DNA of 64,000 nt, from NCBI GenBank assembly GCA_963383645.1, contig OY726563.1:35308331-35372330 (forward strand), given 5' to 3'. How positions within the stretch are numbered: the first letter of the stretch is position 1; every line of letters begins with the position of its first letter. Positions 21,446 through 33,424 of this stretch are shown here, piece after piece. Both the position numbers and the translations under genes were made by a program. The DNA comes from Muscardinus avellanarius. Its lineage: Eukaryota; Chordata; Mammalia; Rodentia; Gliridae. The notes under the pieces are model-generated. The model saw only the letters and a list, made by a program, of their open reading frames with translations, searched no databases and was not told where the DNA came from.

Positions 21446-22980
21446 TTTCTTTTTCTTTGGTATTGGGGTTAAACCCAGGGGCATTCTACTTCTGAGTTAC
21501 ACTCCCTAGCCTTTTTTTGCAATTTTATATATTTATTTATTTTTATTTTATTTTATCTTTATGTGGATCATATTGAAAATGTCATACATTTAGACTGCTT
21601 GGTACCCTTCCCCCACTTCCCCTTTTCCCCCTTCTCAACAATGAGTGTCCAGGTTGACCATGCCACATTCACACTTATACACATATTCAAATGCAGCTCC
21701 TCCATTAATCAACTTCAGCCTTCTTCCTCTCCTACCCTTCCTTTCTAGTTTTGCTGAGGTTTCCCCTCCATTATCTGGAGTCCCTCTGGTATCCCTAAAA
21801 GTCCCTAGTTTGGACATATTAGAGAAAACATATGTCTCTTCTCTTTCTGTGCTTGGCTGATCTCACTTAACATAATGTTCTCCAGATCTTTCCATCTTCT
21901 TGCAGAAGACATGATTTTCTTCTTCTTTATTGCTGAGTAGAAATCCATTGTGTATATTTTCCATAGTTTTGCAATCCATTCATCTGTTGATGGAGACCTG
22001 GGTTGGTTCCAAATTTTGGCTATTATGAATTGTGCTATGAACATGGGTATGCATATGTTAATATAGTTCTCTGATTTCAACCCCTTTGGAAAGATACCCA
22101 GGAGTGGTATAGCCAGCCAGATCATATGGTGGATCCATTCTCAGTTTTCTAAGGAATTTCCATACTGATCTTCATAGCAGCTGAACTAGTTTTCACTCCC
22201 ACCACTGGTGTAAAAGAGTTTCTCTTTCCCCACATCCTCACCAGCATTTGTTGTTATTTGACGTTTTTATGATTGCCACTTTGATTGGGGTTAGATAGAA
22301 TCTGTAGTTTTGATTTGCATCTCCCTGATGGCTAATAATGTTGAACATCTTTTTATGTATCTATTAGCCATTTGTGCCTATTCTTTTGTGAAGTTTCTAT
22401 TCAGTTCAGTTGCCCATTTCTTGATTGGGTTATTTGTTTTGCTACTGTAGAGTCTTTAGTGCTCTTTGTATATTCTGGATATTAGCCCTCTATCAGAGTG
22501 GTGGCTGGTAAAGATCTTCTCCCATTCTGTAGGTTTTCTCTTTAGGTTCTTGATAGTTTCCTTTGATGAGCAGAAACTTTTTAGTTTGATACCATCCCAC
22601 TTGTTAATAAATCTTGCTTTAATTTCCTACGCTTTGGAGGACTTGTTGAGAAAGTTACTGCCTGTGCCTATATGTTGGAGTGTTGAGCCTATGCCCTCCT
22701 CTAATAACTTCAGAGTCTCTGGTCTAATTTCCAAGTCTTTGATCCATCTCAAGTTGATTCCTGTGCACGAGGAGATGTAAGGATTTAGTTCCATCTTTTT
22801 ATAAATGGATAGCCAGTTCTCCCAGCACCATTTATTGAAAAGGCTGTCTTTTCTCCAGCATATGAGTTTGGCCACTTTGTCAAAGATCAATTGACTCTAA
22901 GTGTGTGGGTTTATTTCTATAATTTCTATTCTGTTCCATTGGTCTGTATGCCTGTTGTTGGGCCAATATCATGCTGTTTT

Positions 22981-23203
22981 ATTATTTATTTATTTATTTT
23001 TGGTGGTGCTAGGGGTGGAACCCAGAGGCTTTCTACCTCTGGGCTATACTCCCAGACCTTTTTTTATATTTTATTTGGAAACAGGGTCTCACTAAGTTGC
23101 TGAGAGCCTCACTAAGTAGCTGAGGCTGGCTTCGAACCCGTGCGATCCTCCTGTCTCAGACTCCCAAGCACAGGGATTACAAGCGTGCGCCACCACGTCC
23201 GGC
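22981..23203 (-). mobile_element. SINE, variant subfamily, inside the L1
   Basis: TATCATGCTGTTTT lies at 22967-22980 and 23204-23217. The right half reads GGGTGGAACCCAGAGGCTTT and CTCTGGGCTATACTCCCAGA, the subfamily with GTCTGGGAGT in sense. Confidence 0.94.
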
Positions 23204-23369
23204 TATCATGCTGTTTTTACTACTATTGCTCTAAAGTATAATTTGAAATCAGGAATTGTGATGCCTCCTGCATGGTTCTTATTGCTGAGAATTGCTTTGG
23301 CTATTCTGGGTCTTTTCTTTCTCCATATAAAATTCGTGACTGATTTTTCTAGTTCTATAAAGAAACGAA

Positions 23370-24227
23370 ATACTAGCTATATGCATTCAAAACCATACCA
23401 AGAGAATTGTACACCATGACCAAGTTGGTTTCATCCCAGAAAAGCAAGGCTGGTTTAGCATATACAAATCAATACATGTTATTTACCACATAAATAGAAC
23501 TGAGAACAAAAGCCACATGATCATATCAATAGATGTTGAAAAAGCATTTGACAAAATCCAACACCCATTCATGTTAAAAAACACTGCAGAAAATTGGAAT
23601 AGAAGGAATGTATTTCAATATCATTAAGGTAATATATAATAAACCCAAAGCCAACATCATATTGAATGGGGAAAAACTGTAAGAATTTCCTCTAAAATCA
23701 GGAACAAGACAAGGATGCCCACTATCCCCGCTCCTTTTCAATATGCTCCTTGAGGAGTCTCTTGCCATAGCAATAAGACAATAGGATATTAAAGGAATTC
23801 ACATGGGAAAAGAGGAATTAAAATTATCCTTGTTTGCAGATGACATGATCCTTTATCTAAAAGACCAAAATACTCAACTAAAAGACTATTGGAGTTGATT
23901 AACCAATTCAGCAAAGTTGCAGGATACAAAATCAATCTAAAGAAATCAGTTGCTTTTCTATATGCCAACAATAAATCCAAATTACCAGAAATAAAGAAAA
24001 CAATTCCATTCACAATAACCTCAAAACCAATAAAATATCTAGGAATAAACCTAACCAAAGATGCAAAAGACCTCTACAATGAAAACTATAAAACATTAAA
24101 GAAAGAAATTGAAGAACTTGGAAGATGGAAAGATTTCCCTTGATCATGGATAGGCAGAATAAATATCATCAGAATGGCCATTCTGCCAAAAGTAATCTAT
24201 AGATACAATTCCTATCAAAATACCACT
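23370..24227 (+). pseudogene. L1 ORF2 reverse-transcriptase fragment
   Basis: ORF2p is the L1 endonuclease/reverse transcriptase. Sense blocks translate to the RT palm region: [14 protein letters not shown], then [18 protein letters not shown] text with several stops, then [11 protein letters not shown], holding the FADD catalytic motif (about 23836-23847). An uninterrupted 84-codon piece at 23892-24143 contains [12 protein letters not shown]. Stops such as the TAA near 23680 and loss of both ends make it dead. It is the inverted segment of the surrounding L1. Confidence 0.88.
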
Positions 24228-24429
24228 CTCAGCCCTTTTTTATTTTTATTTTGAAACAAGGTCTCACTGAGTTGCTGCGGATCTCACTAAGTATTACTGA
24301 GGCTGCCCTTGAACCTGTGATACTCCTGTCTCAGCTTCCCAAGTATGGGGATTACAGGCGTGTGACACCACACCCAGCTGGTTCTTTCTACTTGATTAAG
24401 CAGGCCCTTCTAAAAGAGGACAAGGGAAC

Positions 24430-24620
24430 TCTTGAGCACCCATGGTGTGCTGGCCATATGTAAGGTACTTCATGACACAACTCTGTGATGGAGGTATAAT
24501 TAGTTCTCATTTTCCTGATGAGTACACTGAGGCTCTGGGAAGCTATGTACCTTGACTGAGGTCGCAGAGCAAGTGGTAAAAAAACAGGAGCACCCAGGTC
24601 ACTTCTGAATCACAAATTCA
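24430..24620 (-). mobile_element. MIR
   Basis: AGTTCTCATTTTCCTGATGA, CACTGAGGCTCTGGGAAGC and GAGGTCGCAGAGCAAGTGG are the reverse of the MIR core. Confidence 0.75.
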
Positions 24621-24804
24621 TCAAGTTTCCCAGTCCACACAGGGCCAGGGGTCCCAGGCTGCCTACCTTTCCCTTCGTTGAACATTCCACAATAATGTTT
24701 GTTCCTTGAGTCCCAGGTCAGTCCCAGGTCAGAGACCTGACTCTGGGGATTCCAATAAACCAGGTCTGGCTGTTTGGCTTACAAACCAAACATGCTACAT
24801 GGTA

Positions 24805-24960
24805 GAACTTGGATAGCAGGTCCAAGGCCAGCCTCAGGAACTTAGTAAAGGCCCTATGCAACTTAATGAGACCATGTTGCAAAATAAAAGAATAAAACGG
24901 TTGGGGGTATGGCTCAGAGGTAGAATGCCCCTGGGTCCTATCCCCAGTACCATGTACATC
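24805..24960 (+). mobile_element. SINE, 5' truncated
   Basis: Starts in GGCCAGCCTCAGGAACTTAG and ends CCCCAGTACCATG. Upstream, 24707-24735 carries a small tandem GTCCCAGGTCA. Confidence 0.8.
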
Positions 24961-25077
24961 ATATATGAGGGAAAAAAAGCAGGAAAGGGAATTTTAATCA
25001 ACAGGGCAAATTGGGAAGGCAAATCCAGGTCTATCAGCTGTCTTGTGTTCATGGTACTGATAGAAGATTTAGTGTGG

Positions 25078-25268
25078 TTTTTTTTTTTTTTTTTGGTGGT
25101 GGTACTGGGGTTCCTGGAAACCCGTCTACCTCCAGGCTACAGTCCCAGACCTATTTTTTTTAAAGTTTGGAAACAGGGTCTCTTAAGCCAGCTGAGGCTG
25201 GCTTCGAACCTGCGCCATCCTCCTGTCTCCCAAGCATGGGGATTACAAGCGTGTGCCACCACGCCCGC
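25078..25268 (-). mobile_element. SINE, variant subfamily
   Basis: T-run then GGTGGTGGTACTGGGGTTCC and CTACAGTCCCAGACC. Flanked by GAAGATTTAG and GAAGCTTTAG. Confidence 0.88.
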
Positions 25269-25912
25269 CTTGAAGCTTTAGGCTTAAATAGAAGGAAAAC
25301 TGGGGACAGGAGAGGTACGCATAACAGTCATAACCTCTCATACCTCATGTAAGCAGTCTTGGTCGAACAGTCTGGTTGATTTCTCCCCCAGTTTGGGTTC
25401 TGAGAGGTGACTCTGGAGAAGTCCTTAGCATCAGAGGAGACTTTGCAGACGCAAAATATTTATCTGACCTGTGATCCTGGAAGGGGCAATTTACTTCGCA
25501 TGAGATGATTGTTCGTGCTCTTCCAGAAAGGCGTGGGAAAATGATCAAAACTTCTAGATGCCACTCCAGGGGCTGACACAGGATGCTGCTAATCTTGCCT
25601 CAGCCATGAAGGGGAACAAGATAGGTCCATTTAGGCCCAATAAACCTAGTATCTCTAGATTTTTAGATGAACATTCCTTAAATGATTAACACGCCTACGT
25701 GCAGAGTTGAACAGAGACGGGATTCAAAGTTTAAGGTAATCAGGGAGACAGATACAACATGAATTTAGTGATGCCAGGTTCTTGTCTGCCTTCAGTTCCC
25801 AGGGGGCATCCTCAAGCCCAAGTAAAGAGTCACTGTTTTTAGAAAAAGCAGTCTCTCTAAGCCCCTGTCGTAATACCAGGCTGCTTCTATCATTAAGTCT
25901 TTGGTGGTTTCC
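25269..25912. other. No recognised feature
   Basis: Single-copy looking. No exon or repeat identified. Confidence 0.45.
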
Positions 25913-26120
25913 AGGTATGGTGATGTATGCCTGTAATCCTAGTACTTTGGAGGCTGAAACAGGAGGATCACAGGTTCAAGGCCAGCTTCAACAACTTAGT
26001 GAGGCCCTCAGCAACTTAGTAAGACCCTGTTTCAATGTAAAAATAAATAAAAAGGGCTGGGGGTGTAGCTTGGAGGTAGAATGCCCCTGGGTTCAATTCC
26101 TAGTACAGAACAAGATAACA
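25913..26120 (+). mobile_element. Dimeric SINE
   Basis: CCAGGTATGGTGATGTATGC to TTCAATTCCTAGTAC. The open frame running through it (25782-26234) is a repeat artefact. Confidence 0.87.
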
Positions 26121-27295
26121 AACAAAAAAACCTTTTGGTTGATGATTATTAGACTCTTTAGGGCTATTCTCTGTTTGTGGATGCGAGGTTTGGTCTGGAA
26201 GGAAGAAGAGGAATCCTTCCTATTGTCTCTTTGATTGGATTTCTCAGCATTCGAACCCCTTCCCTGGGGCCTGTTAAGTTTTCTCTGCTTTGGTTCTCCT
26301 CAAAACAGATGTTAGAGCTGGTGGTGCGTGGGGGTAGAGATAGTTAGGAACAAAGCAAAATAACTGCAGTTCCTTTACTTTTTGTTCCACATTAAGCTCC
26401 ATTGGGGCATTTCTTCAAACATGTTCAGCGACCTGTCACCACAAGAATTGGCTGAGTTAGTCCAGGGGAAATAGTTTGAACTTACATGGGATTTTAATTT
26501 CAGTTGCCGACACTTAACCCAGATAGGTTAGAATTTTAGTGCTTGCAGCCAAAGGCTATCCAAAAACGTGTGGAACACAAACTAGTTGAAAAGCTTGCTT
26601 CAGAATAAATTGTGCAATAAAAACAGAGCCGTTTCGCTTCTGGTTTTCAGGCCTAATAAGTCATACTTAATGTATAACAGTCCGTAAGCTTTGGTGGGAG
26701 GGCTGCTTTCATTTCGTCCTGCCTGGAGGAATGAGTGAGGTGAGGGAGAGGAAAGGAAAGAGAGGGGAGTTGGATCAGAAGTATCAGTACAATCTGTGAG
26801 ATGACAGTATTCCTGGGCCTCAGCCACTGAGATCTGAGCAATGTGGGTTTCATATTGATAGGTGTTCTGGTTTGGATTGGTTTAGAATGCCCCCACCTTA
26901 TTTCATAGACAGGGCAGCCATGTTGGAGGCAGGCTTGGTGCTTGAGGAGGGGTCTCTGGAGGTGTGGCCCTCCACAATGTCTGAGCTCAATCAGACGCAT
27001 TCCAACCTATCTTGCTGTGTTCCCCAGCAGGACTCAGCTCCTTTTACTAGCTGGCTTCCCTTCCCTGTTTCACTTCTCCTGGTGCCTCCTAGGATGGCCT
27101 CCAAAATACACCACTAGCACTTGAAGCCTGGCCCTCGGGGTCTGTTTTCTGGGGAGGCTTGCAGAAGGCAGATGTTTCAAAGCCAAAATGGCTTTCCCCT
27201 AAAGAGACAAGAAAGTAGCAGACACTACCCCATCTGCTGGGGGCACTATAGAAGCACTCCTTTATCTTTCAAGAGTTTAGGAAAAAACAATTCAA
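26121..27295. other. Unrecognised sequence with a possible old LTR
   Basis: 26865-27170 reads GGTTTGGATTGGTTTAGAAT near its start and CACTTGAAGCCTGGCCCTCG near its end, loosely like a MaLR-class LTR, but I cannot place it. The rest shows nothing I recognise. Confidence 0.35.
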
Positions 27296-27682
27296 GCCAG
27301 GCGCAGCATAGCATGCCTCTATTTCCAGTACTTGAAAGGCTGAGACAGGAGGATCACAGGTTCCAGGCTAACCTCAGCAACTTAGTGAGACCCTGTTTCA
27401 AAATAAAAATAATACTCGGGAGGCTGAGACAGGAGGGTTGCAGGTTCATGGCCAGCCTCAGCTACTTAGTGAGGCTCTTCACAATTTGGTGAAAACCATG
27501 TTTCAAAATAAAGGATATAAAAATAGGGCTGGGAATGTAGCTCAGAGGTAGAATGTCCCTGGGTTCCATCCTCAGTACCGCAAATAAATAAATAAATTAT
27601 AGTAAAAGAAAAATAACATAAGGCTGGGGATACAGTGGGTAGTTCAGAGGTAGAAGGCCCCTGGGCTCAATTCCTATTACAA

Positions 27683-27730
<48 letters not shown>

Positions 27731-27735
27731 GGAAA
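27296..27735 (+). mobile_element. Nested SINEs ending in (GAAA)n
   Basis: 27296-27412 is a left part. 27413-27598 is a second copy that begins mid-element at GGGAGGCTGAGAC. 27621-27677 is another tRNA-like half, joined to about 14 GAAA units (27682-27730). Confidence 0.8.
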
Positions 27736-28896
27736 GAAGGAAGGAGGGAAGAAGAGAAAGAAAGAAATCCAATTTAATGAATGACAGAGAGCTGGAGGGT
27801 GTCTTGATGCTTCAGGTGTGACTGAGTGTTTGGAGTCTCAGTTCAGCCACCAGGAAATTGGCTTCCCTTGGCAGGGAGCTCTGGCAAGGCTATTTTCTGC
27901 CTGCAGCTGGCCAGATGAAGGGCAGAGCTGACTGGAGTCTAGGGGAAGTGCTTGGGGCTCCTGCAGGTCTGTGAAGTCTCCGCTCTGCTTTCAAATTCAG
28001 CATGGGGTGCTGCAAGAGATATGAAGATAGCAAGTCTCAGCCTCTCCTGGTAGTTTATAATCCTGAGGGGTAGAATGAAGCAGGTGTTCTAATACTTCTC
28101 ATCCATGGCAGAAGGGAACAAGAGCAAGACTCCATAATTTAAGTGTTGACCACCAAGGATTTAGCTATGCATCTGAACTGTTAACTTGAGACTATTGCGA
28201 ATCAACCAGAACCAAAACTGCTTTTGCTAAATGGTGTTGTTACGGGAAATGCAACTTACCCATCAGAGAAAATAATGAAGCCACGAGAGTTCAATATTCA
28301 AAAACCCTACATCAAATCATTGGTGATGGCTGAGCGGCAGAAATGTACATTGAGAAATGGACTTCTAGAGTGATATATTCTAAAGGAGGGATTTTATTTC
28401 AGGCAAGTAGATCAAAGAAAGCTGCATTATTTTTAATTGTTGTTATTATTCATAACAATACTTTGAATTTGTATAGTACCTTTCTTCTGAGGAGCTGGAG
28501 GCATATCACCTATATTATCTCATTTATCTTTCATAACATGCTGGTGGGAATATGTATTATTAACTTCTGATTGCCACCAGACTGAATTTTTGCAAATTCA
28601 CTTTCCTGGGAATGTCACCCACAACCTGCCTTCAGATGTGAGTTCATTACACTAGCTCTATGTTCTGACTTTGCTTCGGGAAACCATTTTGTGTCTCTCT
28701 GCCTCAGTTTCTAGGATAAGGGGGGAGCCTAGTTAATCTACTTAGTTGATGCGACATCAACCCACAAATCTCAGGAGAAAAACCTCATGCATAGTTCATT
28801 ATGGCATTTGGAGTTGGCTAGTTACAAATAAATATTGATATAGTATTTTCGGTAGAGAAAGGTTATATATAATGCACTTGCTTGCCACCCACTTTT
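27736..28896. other. Unrecognised sequence with MIR/L2-like traces
   Basis: 28440-28570 (ATATTATCTCATTTATCTTTC) and 28620-28710 (CTCTCTGCCTCAGTTTCT) resemble MIR or L2 pieces. No exon found. Confidence 0.4.
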
Positions 28897-29083
28897 TTTT
28901 TTTTTTTTTTTTTTTGGTGGTACTGCGGATGGAACCCTTCTACCTCTGGGCTACACTCCAAGACCTATTTTTATTTGGAAACAGGGTCACTTAAGCCAGT
29001 GAGGCTGGCTTCGGACCTGCGCCATCCTCCTGTCTCCGGCTCCCAAGCGCGGGGATTACAAGCGTGCGCTACCACGCCCGGCT
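28897..29083 (-). mobile_element. SINE, variant subfamily, exact duplication
   Basis: GCCACCCACTTTT at 28884-28896 and 29084-29096. A T-run joins GGTGGTACTGCGGATGGAAC, and the end reads CGCTACCACGCCCGGCT. Confidence 0.94.
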
Positions 29084-29096
29084 GCCACCCACTTTT

Positions 29097-29680
29097 AAGT
29101 GGAGAAATAGCCACTTAACAGAAACGGCCTGTTTTGGGTCTTAGCTGGAAAGTAAATTTCTTTTTCAAGTTAGGGAACACTCTATCCAATCATTATTGAA
29201 TAATAGTGTTGAAATCCTATTTCTACTTTGCCCAAGAGGGAAATTTAGATATGAGTTTTCTCATTAACTTGAAACACTACAAAGTTCATCCATAACTTCG
29301 TCTCCATAAATGACGCTTGTAAGGTTTGCCAGAAACAGTTAAAAAAAAAAGAAGAATCAGTTTTCCACATGATATCTGAGGAGTAACAGGAGGTCTTTGA
29401 GCAGCTATGCAAAGCTCTGGATGTGAGGGTAAGGATGCCCAAAGTGGGGTGCCTGTGTTGGCTGGGAGAAAGAATTGCTTCTCCCTTTCCCGGCAGTCAG
29501 TGTGCTTTGCTGGCTTTAATCTATGTTGAGGCCTTCAGGATATTGGTAAACACCCCCATTAAACATACAAAAAGAGCCTCTCACATGAACATTCCAAAAA
29601 ATCTGGGTGAGGAGAAGACTTTTAACATGGAACTACTGTCAGGCTACATAGTCTGAATTCTGGGCCGCCTTTTAAGAATT
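29097..29680. other. No recognised feature
   Basis: Single-copy looking. Two frames of 65 and 77 codons have no domain. Confidence 0.45.
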
Positions 29681-29862
29681 CTTTTTTTGTAATACGGGAG
29701 GTTGAACCTAGGGGTATTCCACCTCTAAACTATACCCCCAGCCCTATTTTATTTTTTATTTGGAAACAGGGTCTTACTAAGTTTCTGTGGTTGGCCTCAA
29801 ACCCGTGATCCTCCTGTCTCAGCCTCCCAAGTGCTGGCTGGCATGTGCCACCACACCCAGCT
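29681..29862 (-). mobile_element. Dimeric SINE with duplication
   Basis: TTTTAAGAAT occurs before (about 29672) and after (29865). The body runs from GTAATACGGGAGGTTGAACC to CACACCCAGCT. Confidence 0.87.
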
Positions 29863-30604
29863 CCATTTTAAGAATGTAATTGTTGTATTTATTTCCATTA
29901 TGAAAAAAGTTCTGTGTGTTTACAAAACCCCATCTGCATTGGAAAGCGTACCAAGACAACAGAAATGGCTGCCCTGTGAAATAGAGGAAATCCTGCTCCA
30001 AGGAAAGCTCACAGTTATTCTGATGCCTGTTTGCACAGGGTTAAGTCCCTTTCTGGATGTCAGTTCAGCCAATTTCTTCCATGACTGATTAACGGAGGCG
30101 CCCCTCTTCCAATCTCATGCCAGGACTGTCCTACATTTGGACAGACAGTTCTCCAACGGTCATACCAGACCTCTTACTAGGCTTTAAGTAGATAACTTTA
30201 TAAGCATCATATTTTCTTTTCAGTCACCTCACAGTCATCAATAAAAATGATTAAGCAAATCTGGCTTGTTTTTAGTTCTTTTGATTCAACAGAGCTGTCT
30301 CCTGTTTATATATCCATTTCTGTAATCGAATCCATCTGGCCATCCCTTGTAGCCTCTGGACTCCCAACAGCTACCAAAACTGTAAATAAAGGGTCCCTGG
30401 ATACTTAAGCAATCCCTTTCTGCTGTTGAAAAACATGTGCTTTATACAAACTTAGAGAGGGGTTAAAAAGTAAGAAGAATAGACATGTCAGTGTTTGGAA
30501 CATAGTAGGGGTGCTCTAAGTCTTTAGTGACTGCAGCAAAAGTTAAAAAATACAGTCTGTTGCATTGTTTGGGTCTTTCTTTAGCCCCCCCTTAGTACTA
30601 AGAG
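29863..30604. other. No recognised feature
   Basis: Single-copy looking sequence. Confidence 0.45.
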
Positions 30605-30816
30605 TGAATTTTTTGGGGGGAGTACTGAGGTTGAGCCTAGGGGCATTCTACCTCTGAGCTACATCCCCATCCCTATTTTATTTTTTGTTTGGAAACAAGG
30701 TCTAACTAAGTTGCAGAAAGCCTCACTAAGTTGCTGAGGCTGGCCTTGAACCTGTGATCTTCCTGTCTCAGCCTCCCAAGTACTGGGATTACAAATATGT
30801 ACCAGCATACTCGGCT
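30605..30816 (-). mobile_element. Dimeric SINE
   Basis: TTTTGGGGGGAGTACTGAGG to CCAGCATACTCGGCT. Confidence 0.87.
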
Positions 30817-31121
30817 TTATTTATTTATTTATTTTACTAATAGAAAAAATATGGAAGACAGCAAGTGACTTATAAATTATAAGCATCTTAACCTGTTTAT
30901 AGACCTAAGAATTGTATAGAGGTAAAGACATGGTACTATAGGAGCCCTGATGAGGGGAGCTTGGCCCAGCCTACAGGTTCAGAGATTTCTGGAAGGAGCG
31001 AGCAGCTGAACTTGATCTTAAAGGCTTCGCTGGAGTCAGTCAGGCTCAGAAGGGGAATAAGGACAGTATGGACTGGATCTCTAACATTACCAAATACACA
31101 GAGGCCTTTGCACAGCAAATC

Positions 31122-31260
31122 CTGGTGTTGGTTTTCTGTTGCTAATAACACAATACCACAGACTGGCTTAGTTATAAAGAAAAGAGGTTTATTTTGGCTC
31201 ACATAGTTCTGATGGCCTTTGTGCTGGCAGGGTCCTGAGGCGGAGCACAGCTGAATATGT
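31122..31260 (-). mobile_element. MaLR-type LTR fragment
   Basis: GTTGCTAATAACACAATACC then AAGAAAAGAGGTTTATTTTG are the reverse of a MaLR LTR 3' end. Only this end is present. 30817-31121 is unrecognised. Confidence 0.6.
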
Positions 31261-31286
31261 GTGCTTGTGTGTATCTAGTGTGTCTT

Positions 31287-31470
31287 GTTCTTTCTTTTTT
31301 TTCTTTTGGATTGAACTCAGGCATGTTCTACCTCTAAGCTACACACCCAGCTCCATTTTTTATTTTGTTTTGATATAGGATCTCACTAAGTTGCTGAGTC
31401 TGGCCTTGAAACTGTGATCCTTCTGTTTCACCCTCCCAAGTACTGGGATTATAGATATATGTGCCATTTC

Positions 31471-31529
<59 letters not shown>

Positions 31530-31541
31530 CTCTTTCTTTTC

Positions 31542-31604
<63 letters not shown>

Positions 31605-31786
31605 TTTGTGGTACTGGGGATGGAACTCATGGGCATTCGAACTCCAAACCATACCCCTAGCCCTAATTTTTAGTTTTTATTTTTTGAAACAGGGTCTCAC
31701 TGAGTTGCGAAGGGCTTCACTAAGTAGCTGAGGCTAGCCTCAGCCTCCAGAATGCTGGGGTTACAAGTTGGTGCCTCTATGCCCAG
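31287..31786 (-). mobile_element. Two SINEs separated by a 135-bp (CTTT)n tract
   Basis: The first copy is 31287-31468. A (CTTT)n tract (31470-31604) with two short interruptions follows. The second copy is 31605-31786, starting GTGGTACTGGGGATGGAACT. On the minus strand the tract is the (AAAG)n tail of the second copy. Confidence 0.88.
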
Positions 31787-32084
31787 CCTCTCTCTTCTTA
31801 AAAAGCTACCAGTATTTCTTTGGAGTTGCTTTATCCTGATGACCTTATCTAATCCTAAAAATATACAGCTTGCTTATAAAGAAGGCAGAATTTAATAAAC
31901 AGAAACAATGTGAACAATCATGTCTCAAAGGTGCCACCTTTAAACATATATAGTGCGATAAGTGTCTGCCTTGAACTCCATGAATTTTAGAATTAACAAA
32001 CCATATTCAAATGGAGCATCTGGTTTTTCTGTTTTACTAGAGTGGGAGGAGAGATTGAGAACTGCTCATGGGAGGCCTTATACT

Positions 32085-32215
32085 CATTCATTCATTCACT
32101 CATTCACCAAATATCTGTTGAGCATGGCAGTGTAGCAGGCTGTGTTCTAGGCATTTTGGTGATAACAGTGACCAAGATAGACTGGGCGGTTTTCAGGTAA
32201 CTTACATTCTGATGG
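32085..32215 (-). mobile_element. LINE-2 3' end
   Basis: CATTCATTCATTCACTCATT followed by ACCAAATATCTGTTGAGC and CTTACATTCTGATGGGG fit the reverse complement of the L2 3' terminus. 31787-32084 is unrecognised. Confidence 0.7.
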
Positions 32216-32963
32216 GGGAGAGTTTGTAGACCTCGGGAAGTAAGTCAGCCTTTAGCCAAGAGATTAGGCATGGAGAGTCAATAAAGGGTTTTATTTTAGG
32301 CAGCTCAATGACATAATTGTATTTGTGTGCTGAGACAATTACTCTAGTCTAGATAGACATAATTGTGACTCCAGATACTCCATGACTGTAAACAGAGAGG
32401 ACAGAATAATGTTGCCAGGGGAATTTTGGACTGATTGGCTTATTTGAGAACAAGGGATATTTGAGTTTATATGAGAAAGGGTTTATTTGTGCCAAAACAT
32501 AGAAATAAGGAGGGATTTATCACTCTTCCTCAGTAATTACTCAGGAAAGGAATGCCTATTTTTTTTTTTCTATGAAAAAATGGCCAAAAATGTCTCGACT
32601 GTTTCCATCATTCTCTTAACAAAAGTGAGAACATTCAAAGGTTGAGTGGATGACCTTTTAGTGTTTCTTATTGGTTTGATTACTTTGTGATTTATGAAGT
32701 GAAAATAACTACAGTATAAACTGTGTACTTAAAGCTGGGAGTAGGATGTGATCAAAGTACTGCAGGCCTTGACAAGGTAGGGGCTTTAATTGTTCTCTCT
32801 CTAGTTTACAGAGAAACTATTTAGAGAGAATTTGTCACAGCATAGCTGGCACAGGAAAACCCTAGCCATTGTCTCCTCTCTTCTGTTCCTTCCCCTTTTT
32901 CCTCCTTTATTGCTTTTGTTTTATCCTAGAGGGATGAGATTATTTTTAGCATATTATTGTGTT
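32216..32963. other. No recognised feature
   Basis: AT-rich sequence without a clear element. Confidence 0.45.
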
Positions 32964-33170
32964 ATTTTTTTTCAGTACTTGGGCTTGAACCCATGGGCAT
33001 TCTACTTCTGAGCTACACTCCCAGCCCTATCTATTTTATTTTTTACTTGGAAACATGGTCTTGCTAGGTTTCTGAGAGTCTCACTAAGTTGTTGAGTCTG
33101 GCCTTGAGCCTGTGATCAGTCTCAGCCTCACAAGTACTGGAATTATAGGCATGTGCCACCATGCCCGGCA
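32964..33170 (-). mobile_element. Dimeric SINE
   Basis: TTTCAGTACTTGGGCTTGAA to GCCACCATGCCCGGC. Confidence 0.87.
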
Positions 33171-33303
33171 ATTGCACATGTTTTAGTTGAATGGAGTTAT
33201 AAGCTAAATGGGCTTCATTATTATTCAATATGGACAATTATATGACTATATTGTTGCTCCCAATTATTATTAGTTTTTGGTATAGAGGATTATTATTATT
33301 TTG

Positions 33304-33360
33304 GGGGGCACTGGGGGTGGAACCCAGGGGCTTTCTACCTCTGGGCTATACTCCCAGACC

Positions 33361-33417
<57 letters not shown>
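33304..33417 (-). mobile_element. SINE right half plus (AT)n
   Basis: The variant-type right half (CTCTGGGCTATACTCCCAGA) breaks off at its linker into 27 AT units (33364-33417), which then join the composite L1-like copy. The left part is missing. Confidence 0.8.
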
Positions 33418-33419
<2 letters not shown>

Positions 33420-33424
33420 AAGGG

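Larger units (their letters stand above)
21517..24232 (-). mobile_element. L1 with twin-primed 5' inversion
   Basis: 21540 to about 23369 is antisense L1: 3' UTR, then the ORF2 end (GTAATCCATTCATCTG-type blocks, TTGTCAAAGATCAATTGACT). From about 23370 to 24227 the L1 reads sense, over the reverse-transcriptase region. The sense part ends at AATTCCTATCAAAATACCA, which is exactly the ORF2 point where the antisense part begins (TAGAACTAGAAAAATCAG on the L1 strand). The two parts are therefore one RNA, inverted by twin priming. A later SINE splits the antisense part. Confidence 0.85.
21446..24380 (-). mobile_element. SINE interrupted by an L1
   Basis: The tRNA-like half is 21446-21515 and the left part resumes at about 24233 with GCCCTTTTTTATTTTTATTT. 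The break falls in the A-rich linker, and AGCC followed by a T-run is present on both sides, as expected for L1 target-primed insertion. Confidence 0.8.

Noticed and set aside
24707..24740. Tandem GTCCCAGGTCA followed by a short palindrome
   Set aside because: Too short to separate from chance slippage.
31334..31673. Open frames of about 70-105 codons in (CTTT)n/(GAAA)n
   Set aside because: Pure low-complexity translations (FFLS or KKER repeats) of a microsatellite.
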